Part shown: positions 6,163 through 11,268 of the stretch, in pieces
How the letters are laid out: each line of letters starts with the position of its first letter
Numbering within the stretch: position 1 is the stretch's first letter
Assembly: GCA_013044365.1 (NCBI GenBank)
Contig: JABEUP010000030.1
Location: forward strand, 1-12,530
Reading direction: 5' to 3'
DNA from: Acidimicrobiaceae bacterium
GTDB taxonomy: Bacteria; Actinomycetota; Acidimicrobiia; Acidimicrobiales; Acidimicrobiaceae
DNA length: 12,530 bases
Translations under genes and position numbers: made by a program
The notes under the pieces: model-generated
What the model was told of the DNA's origin: nothing
The model's input: only the letters and a program-made list of their open reading frames with translations
Database searches by the model: none

Positions 6163-7584
6163 TCAGTTACTGTTTTCCTGCCACCAGGCCAGAAGACGCT
6201 CTTTCGCTTTATCCTTTCCAATCAGTCCTTCCTCCAGCCTGATTTCAAGAAGAAAATCGAGGGCTTCACCGACCAGTGGAGATGGCGGAATCCCCAATAT
6301 TTTCATCGCCTCGTCACCGTTTATTTCCGGACGTATGGAGTTCAGCTCTTCTTTCTCCCGAAGTTGTTCAATTCTTGCCGTGAGTTCAACCATGCGTTCC
6401 TGTAGAGCTAACACTTTGCTTTGGTTTCGGGTGGTACTGTCACAAAGCGTCAGTTCATTAAGGCGGTCCAGCAATACTCCGGCATCACGAACATACCGGC
6501 GGACCGCACTGTCAGTCCATCCAGCCTGATAGGTATGAAATCTCAGATGAAGGAACACCAGCTCGGAGACATCGGCGATGTCCTGGGCGGAGTATTTCAA
6601 AACGCGCATTCTCTCGCGTGCAATTCTGGCTCCCACCACGTCGTGGTGGTAAAAAGTTACACCCTGCGGCGTGATTTGCTTGGTCTTAGGCTTGCCGACA
6701 TCATGAAACAGCGCCGCAAGCCTAAGTATTCGATCCGGAGAGGTCTTGTCAACCACCGCAATGGTATGCGCTAAGACGTCCTTGTGCCGGTGGATTGGAT
6801 CCTGTTCAAGCGCCAGGGCAGGCAACTCGGGAATGAACTCGTGAGCCAGTCCGGTGTCCACGAGAAATTCCAGGCCCGGACTTGGTGTCGAAGTTATCAA
6901 CAGCTTGTCGAATTCATCCCGGATTCTCTCAGCTGAGACGATCGAAAGACGGTCATGCATGGATTTGATAGCGTCGACAATCTCCTGAGACGGTTCCATG
7001 GATAACTTGGCTATAAATCTTGCCGCGCGAAGCATTCTCAACGGATCTTCCGAGAACGAAACTTCGGGTGAAAGCGGAGTAATGAGCCGACGATTTGCCA
7101 AATCCTCAAGGCCGCCGAACGGATCCACTATCTCTGGATGTTCGCCGTTCAACAATAGCGCCATTGCATTGATCGTGAAGTCTCTTCGAGACAGATCCTC
7201 ATGAATGTCAGTACTGTAGGTTACTTTAGGTTTACGCGAGTCTGAATGATAAACCTCGGCGCGGTGGGTCGTAATCTCAAATTTATAGCCACCCATTGCC
7301 ACTCCAATGGTCCCAAACCGCTTGCCCTGCAACCACATCGCCTCCACCCGCCCAGCTACGATTGCCTCGATTTCTGCTGGCAGAGCATCAGTGGTGAAAT
7401 CCACGTCGTATTTGGGATCATCTAAGTCAATCGCATCCGGCGTGGATTCCCCGACAGACCTGTTTTCAAGAAAAAGATCCCTTACAACTCCACCTACCAG
7501 ATAGAGCTTCTTATTACTTGCTAAAAAAAGTTCAGCAAGTGGCCTGGATAGATTGATTACTCTTTGAAAACGATCGACTGTCAC
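6163..7584 (-). CDS. pcnA: CCA tRNA nucleotidyltransferase with HD domain
   Basis: A class II nucleotidyltransferase of the poly(A) polymerase/CCA-enzyme family, 473 residues, probably adding or repairing the CCA 3' end of tRNAs. Visible motifs are LYLVGGVVRDLFL (residues 27-39), DVD metal ligands Asp60 and Asp62, a KRFGTIGV strand, DLSRRDFTINAMA (129-141), DPLRMLRAARF (179-189) and ERIRDEFDKLL. A C-terminal HD domain has HRHKDVLAHT and FHDVGKPKT (His293, Asp294). This form with the HD domain is usual in actinobacteria. The GTG start follows an in-frame TAG by a dozen codons, no other start codon lies between, and there is no clear ribosome-binding site, so it may be leaderless or weakly initiated. 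It is convergent with the methyltransferase gene and divergent from the MFS gene. The symbol follows common actinobacterial annotation; cca would serve equally. Confidence 0.93.
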   Translation of the reverse strand: MTVDRFQRVINLSRPLAELFLASNKKLYLVGGVVRDLFLENRSVGESTPDAIDLDDPKYDVDFTTDALPAEIEAIVAGRVEAMWLQGKRFGTIGVAMGGYKFEITTHRAEVYHSDSRKPKVTYSTDIHEDLSRRDFTINAMALLLNGEHPEIVDPFGGLEDLANRRLITPLSPEVSFSEDPLRMLRAARFIAKLSMEPSQEIVDAIKSMHDRLSIVSAERIRDEFDKLLITSTPSPGLEFLVDTGLAHEFIPELPALALEQDPIHRHKDVLAHTIAVVDKTSPDRILRLAALFHDVGKPKTKQITPQGVTFYHHDVVGARIARERMRVLKYSAQDIADVSELVFLHLRFHTYQAGWTDSAVRRYVRDAGVLLDRLNELTLCDSTTRNQSKVLALQERMVELTARIEQLREKEELNSIRPEINGDEAMKILGIPPSPLVGEALDFLLEIRLEEGLIGKDKAKERLLAWWQENSN

Positions 7585-7760
7585 CTTGATTGACAGGTTA
7601 GCGGAGCAGCCCTCAGTTAACTATTACCAATAAGCCGGTTAACGCATTGAGCATTGGCTGCCGACCCCACCGGGAGTGCAATAAAACAGTTCAAAACCAA
7701 TTGGACCAACAAAATGGGACGCGCATTGATAATCCTCCCGTATTTATTCCGGAAGATTCG

Positions 7761-7784
7761 AAAACAGTTCTACCAAACTGTTTT
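7761..7784. repeat. Inverted repeat AAAACAGTT / AACTGTTTT
   Basis: Perfect 9-bp arms at 7761-7769 and 7776-7784 around a six-base spacer, followed on the plus strand by ATTTCTT. The left arm plus one base (AAAACAGTTC) also occurs at 7683-7692 in the same orientation. It could be a regulator-binding site serving the divergent promoters or a weak terminator. The A/T-rich stem and the extra single copy favour a protein-binding site. Confidence 0.5.
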
Positions 7785-7885
7785 ATTTCTTAACACCCGG
7801 GAAACAAACTTAGTAAGCTAAAGTTACCCGGCGCCGTTGATACTTATTGATGCACGGCGCTTGGTCGTGAATTTCAAAAGGCAAG

Positions 7886-7933
7886 ATGTACGAATCATGT
7901 TGCCGGGTTCGGTTTACGAACTTTTGGGGGTAG
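7886..7933 (+). CDS. Possible short leader peptide with Cys-Cys
   Basis: A 15-codon frame from ATG to TAG reads MYESCCRVRFTNFWG. It has AAAAGG four bases upstream and ends 33 bases before the MFS start codon. Short leader peptides with adjacent cysteines are known to tune downstream genes in some actinobacteria. Here only the frame, the upstream purine run and the position are seen, so it may be chance. The small stem at 7907-7921 lies inside it, which would let translation affect folding. Confidence 0.22.
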   Translation: MYESCCRVRFTNFWG

Positions 7934-7966
7934 CCAAAGATACCGGAGGCCTAACTTCGCTTTGGC

Positions 7967-9328
7967 ATGACAAAGAAACGGGTAGATCAGGTGAGTTCTG
8001 AGACAGAAAAAGCAGCAGCTTTAGGCAATTCCAACCAGGAAATCTCTTCAGCCACAGACGGAGATAACAAAAACGCATTGGTCCAGGGAAAGGGCTGGAA
8101 CCCTGGAGATCGTCTTCAGGTTGCCGTTGTTTCGTTCTCCCATACCATTCAGCACGGCTATGTAGCAGCCTTAGGAGTTGCGTACCCTTTCGTCTTGGCC
8201 GATTTTCACATATCTTACGCTGTGCTCGGGATCATACTGGGTGGAGCGGGTATCGTTGGAGCCCTGCTGCAAGGACTTGCAGGATACGTACGAAAGTACT
8301 CAACTAAATTTTTGCTTGGGAGCCAAAATATTGGGATGGCGATATCCCTGGCCATCGCTGCGATTTCACCGGGAATTGTACTATTTGGAGCAGCGCGTAT
8401 TTTTGGTACATTAGTCAGCTGGCCACAACACCCGGTCGGAAGTGCCCACCTGACAGAGAGGGTTCCCCACCGCCGAGGATTTGTACTGGCCATGCACACA
8501 ACTGGTGGCAACTTGGGAACTTTATTAGCTCCTCTGATCACTTCGATTATCATCGCCTATTACGGGTGGAGACCCGCGCTAATGACGATGGCTGCCCTCA
8601 CCGTCTTGGCGTCGATTCTAACCTGGACATCGGTACACAGTCCGGACTATGTTTCTAAGCGTAAGAATAGCCCAGAGAAATCCGAGACCAAGAAAAAGTC
8701 AGAGCTGCACGCTCCAAAGGCCGACGGATCTCTGCTTGAGGCATTGAAGCGCAGGGAGGCAAAAGCGGTCTTAGGAGCTGGAATGGTCTCAGGTGCAGGC
8801 CGCGGACTTGGCGTGCTCGCTGTTTATATTCCGGCGTACCTTCGCAGTGGCCTTCAAATGTCACCTTTGACTATTGGTGTTCTAGTTACCATGGTTTCAA
8901 TAGGAGCTCTTGGTGGACCGGGAGTCGGCGGTCACCTTTCCGACAGATTCGGGCGCAGACCAGTTCTTTTATCGCTTTACGTTCTCGGAGCGGCAGCATT
9001 AGTGGGATTTGTCACAGTTGGTTCCAACCCGGTAATTATTGGAATAATGGGATTCATGGTTGGGGTTTTCAGCTACTCCGAACAGCCAATTCGTCAGGCA
9101 TTGTTCTCAGACGTGATGCAGGGTGTGGACGCCAGGAAAGCCTTCGGTGCCTATTTCGCGATCTCCCAGTCTGTTGGCTCTCTTTGGATCACCGCGCTGG
9201 GATTCGTTATAACGTCAATAAGTTTCAAGGCTGCCTTTATCACGATGGCGGGTTCGTTCATCGTTGCAGGACTGATAATCGGAATCTTCGCCAACGAAAA
9301 GATAAAGCTAACACCTTCCGGTAATTAA
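7967..9328 (+). CDS. MFS transporter, Fsr-like
   Basis: A 453-residue polytopic membrane protein with about 48 polar N-terminal residues and then two six-helix halves. The first half has SHTIQHGYVAALGVAYPFVLADF, a SWPQHPVGSAHL segment and RRGFVLAMHTTGGNLGTLLAPLI. These resemble the S-H, HP and RxGxAxSxxxxGGNxG patterns of fosmidomycin-resistance (Fsr) type exporters, recalled from the family and not searched. A charged central loop (about residues 228-268, rich in Lys and Glu) separates the halves. The second half carries GGHLSDRFGRRPVLL, the classic MFS motif A. The substrate is unknown. The ATG is the first start after an in-frame TAA, but GGAGG lies 17 bases away, which is far, and an in-frame GTG at 7991 is an alternative. 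A strong terminator follows. Confidence 0.88.
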   Translation: MTKKRVDQVSSETEKAAALGNSNQEISSATDGDNKNALVQGKGWNPGDRLQVAVVSFSHTIQHGYVAALGVAYPFVLADFHISYAVLGIILGGAGIVGALLQGLAGYVRKYSTKFLLGSQNIGMAISLAIAAISPGIVLFGAARIFGTLVSWPQHPVGSAHLTERVPHRRGFVLAMHTTGGNLGTLLAPLITSIIIAYYGWRPALMTMAALTVLASILTWTSVHSPDYVSKRKNSPEKSETKKKSELHAPKADGSLLEALKRREAKAVLGAGMVSGAGRGLGVLAVYIPAYLRSGLQMSPLTIGVLVTMVSIGALGGPGVGGHLSDRFGRRPVLLSLYVLGAAALVGFVTVGSNPVIIGIMGFMVGVFSYSEQPIRQALFSDVMQGVDARKAFGAYFAISQSVGSLWITALGFVITSISFKAAFITMAGSFIVAGLIIGIFANEKIKLTPSGN

Positions 9329-9383
9329 TTTAGAGATCATCAAGAGGGACTTGTTAGCCACGGAGGAAACAAACTGACAGTAG

Positions 9384-9423
9384 AAATAACAGCCAGGCGA
9401 ATAATCCGGCCTGGCTGTTATTT
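9384..9423. terminator. Bidirectional intrinsic terminator
   Basis: Perfect 15-bp arms AAATAACAGCCAGGC (9384-9398) and its complement (9409-9423) around a ten-base loop, followed by GTTTAAT on plus. A-rich and T-rich ends flank a G+C-rich core, so it can work in both directions. It lies between the convergent MFS gene and the Rrf2 gene and probably ends both transcripts. Confidence 0.9.
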
Positions 9424-9514
9424 GTTTAATATAGGTTTAGAAAATGCATTCGGAACCGGATCATCTCAGATCTCCCAAGAAGCTACCGATATAGTACAAA
9501 CGTTTTTACCCCGC

Positions 9515-10480
9515 TCAAGTCCTCGATTCGATACGGTTGCACATTTCCGAAAGAAAGTCATCGCTAATTCTGGCTGCCAGTAGACCCAGCTGAATTTGCA
9601 ATGAACTCAGGCTGCCGGCATCTGCAGCGTCAGGACCTGCAGCACTTGCCAGGTTGAATTCTAGCCTCCCGCTGATTTCTGAAAGAGTTTTGTTTTCGTC
9701 AGCAGATGAGAGGGAAAGGTTCCCGACAAATCGGGGGATCTCAAGTCTCGCCTTCGCGCCCTCCACCGTAATCGGGATATTTATATAGAGTCCCTGTTCG
9801 TGTACATATCCCAGATTCACTACCATTGCAGCATTGTCAAGGGCTGTGGCTGAAAAAAGATCGCCCAGACCTTCACGTTCAATAGCTTCTTTGGAGGCAG
9901 TTAACATTAGAGCCGCAAGCCACTCCCCGTCACCTGCTTGCAGCCTGGCCAATACGTTAAGACGTGGCGTTTCTATTAATGCCGAGCTCCTTACTGAGAA
10001 TTCTCTCAACCGATCGATTCGATCATGCGGATTCTGCGGAGGTTCAAGTTCACCGCGCTCCAACAGAAGATCCCGGCTTGCCAAGTCATTGAGTGACTCA
10101 CCGCCCACAGTCTCACGAAACCGCTCAACCGCAGTTGACATTATCCCATGCATTGGACACACCATGTCCCATCTACAGGGACCGTCTGACAATGCGCATT
10201 TGTCGGAAATAAGCGGCCCTTCACCGGCCTCTAATAATTCCAGCACCGTGATGCTCTCAGGTTCTCTGGTTAGACGATAGCCACCAGTCTTTCCAGCCCG
10301 AGATTCAACCAACCCGTCTTGAATTAGAGCATCAAGAATTTGCGGAGTGTAACTTCTTGGAATTGCCATTTCGGCGGCTATTTGCCGAACTTTCAGATAA
10401 CTATCCCCGTCATACGAGCGAGCCAATGCAATTCCGGCCTTGATTACGTAGTCAGCTTTCTTACTAATTGAAAGGTTCAT
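9515..10480 (-). CDS. Rrf2-family Fe-S regulator with extra C-terminal domain
   Basis: The first ~140 residues are an Rrf2 winged-helix regulator, as in IscR and NsrR: MNLSISKKADYVIKAGIALA, a VRQIAAEMAIPRSYTPQILDALIQDGLVESRAGKTGGYRL recognition region, and TVLELLEAGEGP. Three cysteines follow at 95, 102 and 108 (numbering from ATG 10480), in a CX6CX5C pattern where IscR and NsrR have CX5CX5C. They probably hold an Fe-S cluster that senses redox state, nitric oxide or Fe-S supply. Rrf2 proteins usually have 130-165 residues; this one has 321. The C-terminal ~170 residues, from about residue 145, match nothing I recognise. The frame opens at TTG 10504, but the ATG eight codons later matches the family start. 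The gene faces away from the Fe-S membrane protein gene across a long control region. Confidence 0.85.
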   Translation of the reverse strand: MNLSISKKADYVIKAGIALARSYDGDSYLKVRQIAAEMAIPRSYTPQILDALIQDGLVESRAGKTGGYRLTREPESITVLELLEAGEGPLISDKCALSDGPCRWDMVCPMHGIMSTAVERFRETVGGESLNDLASRDLLLERGELEPPQNPHDRIDRLREFSVRSSALIETPRLNVLARLQAGDGEWLAALMLTASKEAIEREGLGDLFSATALDNAAMVVNLGYVHEQGLYINIPITVEGAKARLEIPRFVGNLSLSSADENKTLSEISGRLEFNLASAAGPDAADAGSLSSLQIQLGLLAARISDDFLSEMCNRIESRT

Positions 10481-10534
10481 ATTTGAAAACCCATCTTCTA
10501 CCAATAATTCCCGATATTATCGCCATCTTCTGCC

Positions 10535-10563
10535 CCATCCGAACTGGTGCCCAGTTCGGATGG
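10535..10563. repeat. Perfect 13-bp palindrome with three-base centre
   Basis: CCATCCGAACTGG (10535-10547), TGC, then its exact complement CCAGTTCGGATGG (10551-10563). It lies 54 bases upstream of the Rrf2 ATG. There is no T run on either side, so it is not a normal intrinsic terminator. It is either an operator or a strong hairpin in the Rrf2 mRNA leader. Rrf2 sites are usually about 11-1-11 dyads and A/T-richer, so autoregulation by this protein is possible but not implied by sequence match. Confidence 0.65.
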
Positions 10564-10973
10564 ACCACAGCCCAGAACTAGACGACTGACATGTTTAAAT
10601 CATCTCGGATGTCTCACATCAGAGACCTCAACTGCCGACCTCCACATCTTGACGCTGTCGCGACTGGATTCTGCCTCTCGATCTCAACTTTATAGATTCC
10701 TCTATTATAGATCGGATAGTAATGACTTAACGATAAATAGTTCACTCATGAACTGATCACCACTCGCCCTTTAATGTAAATGAAACAGATCCACAGCCGA
10801 TTAATAACGGCCCCCATCCATTTCAAATTGGGTGTCTTTATCCACTGCGGATGAACCCCGGTGGCAATTTGAGATCATCTGAGATCGGCGGTTGAACACT
10901 TGCATCATTCAGCCAGCCTGCATTTCCGATCAAACATAACCGGCTGAACGAGCCTCCAGACGGCCGGTCCGCT

Positions 10974-11026
10974 AAGTTCCGCATATTTTGTCCCAAAGTT
11001 CCGCAAAATCTGCCGCACTTCCGGAA
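10974..11026. repeat. Helically phased AAGTTCCGCA / TTCCG repeats
   Basis: AAGTTCCGCA occurs at 10974-10983 and 10996-11005. A third TTCCG, within palindrome TTCCGGAA, lies at 11019-11026. The TTCCG starts are 10977, 10999 and 11019, that is 22 and 20 bases apart, about two helical turns each. This spacing would place proteins on one face of the DNA, as in activator arrays. No known regulator motif is recognised. Confidence 0.45.
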
Positions 11027-11050
11027 CGGGCTATTTACCGAACATCTGCG

Positions 11051-11073
11051 GGCACTTCTTACGGCTAAGTGCC
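11051..11073. repeat. Inverted repeat GGCACTT / AAGTGCC
   Basis: Perfect 7-bp arms (11051-11057, 11067-11073) with a nine-base spacer, in the control region upstream of the Fe-S membrane protein gene. There is no T run after it. A protein-binding site or small hairpin is possible. Confidence 0.4.
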
Positions 11074-11183
11074 AATATTAACATCCGAAAAACAACAGCT
11101 AAATTCAACTGCAATCACGTCCGGCTGGCGACTTGAAGTAAATAGCAATCGCTACCTGCACTTATATAAATATGTTCTATTAA

Positions 11184-11201
11184 TTGAAAACTTTGTTTCA
11201 A
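11184..11201. promoter_or_regulatory. Dyad TTGAAA-N6-TTTCAA upstream of promoter
   Basis: Perfect 6-bp arms with a six-base spacer, centred at 11192.5. That is about 50 bases before the predicted transcription start of the Fe-S membrane protein gene and just upstream of its -35 box, a typical activator position. The 18-base layout resembles Crp/Fnr-type sites in size, but the sequence is not their consensus. Confidence 0.45.
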
Positions 11202-11207
11202 CTCATT

Positions 11208-11236
11208 TTGATTTACTTTACGTTAACCGCTACACT
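11208..11236 (+). promoter_or_regulatory. Sigma-70-type promoter of the Fe-S membrane protein gene
   Basis: TTGATT (11208-11213), a 17-base spacer, then TACACT (11231-11236). Four of six bases match each consensus hexamer and the spacing is ideal. Transcription would begin near 11243, giving a leader of about 26 bases with AGGAGG at 11257-11262 in the right place. Confidence 0.6.
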
Positions 11237-11268
11237 AACCATTAACTAGAGGCGCTAGGAGGCTGAAA

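Larger units (their letters stand above)
7585..7966. promoter_or_regulatory. Divergent intergenic region between pcnA and MFS gene
   Basis: This 382-base region must hold promoters for both flanking genes. It contains: the decamer AAAACAGTTC at 7683-7692 and again at 7761-7770, the second as the left arm of a dyad ending 7784; an imperfect long hairpin from CCGGG (7797-7801) to CCCGG (7827-7831); a 7-bp stem GCGCCGT (7831-7837) with ACGGCGC (7854-7860); a small stem GTTCG (7907-7911) with CGAAC (7917-7921); and a possible 15-codon leader peptide. The succession of hairpins on the MFS side suggests a structured mRNA leader, but I recognise no known riboswitch class. No tRNA is apparent. Confidence 0.45.
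10481..11268. promoter_or_regulatory. Long divergent control region, Rrf2 to Fe-S membrane protein
   Basis: About 790 bases without a recognisable gene between two divergent genes. It contains: a short dyad CGATA-T-TATCG at 10512-10522; a 13-3-13 palindrome at 10535-10563; an exact TATAAT on minus (10709-10704) that could serve the Rrf2 gene with a leader of about 200 bases; paired hexamers GAGATC at 10871 and 10881; ACCGGC with GCCGGT (10939-10944, 10963-10968); TTCCG repeats; a 7-9-7 inverted repeat at 11051-11073; and the dyad and promoter just before the plus-strand gene. Short open frames here, such as 10547-10756, have no protein pattern. A small RNA gene cannot be excluded. Confidence 0.55.

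Noticed and set aside
7897..8001. 34-codon frame from ATG 7897 overlapping the MFS start
   Set aside because: No ribosome-binding site at usable distance. The overlapping 15-codon frame from 7886 has a better start signal, though that too is uncertain.
10480..10504. TTG 10504 as start of the Rrf2 gene
   Set aside because: It would add eight residues before the conserved MNLSISKKADY start of the family; the ATG at 10480 fits better.
10547..10756. Short plus-strand frame in the large control region
   Set aside because: It runs through the 13-3-13 palindrome, has no start context, and shows composition typical of noncoding DNA.
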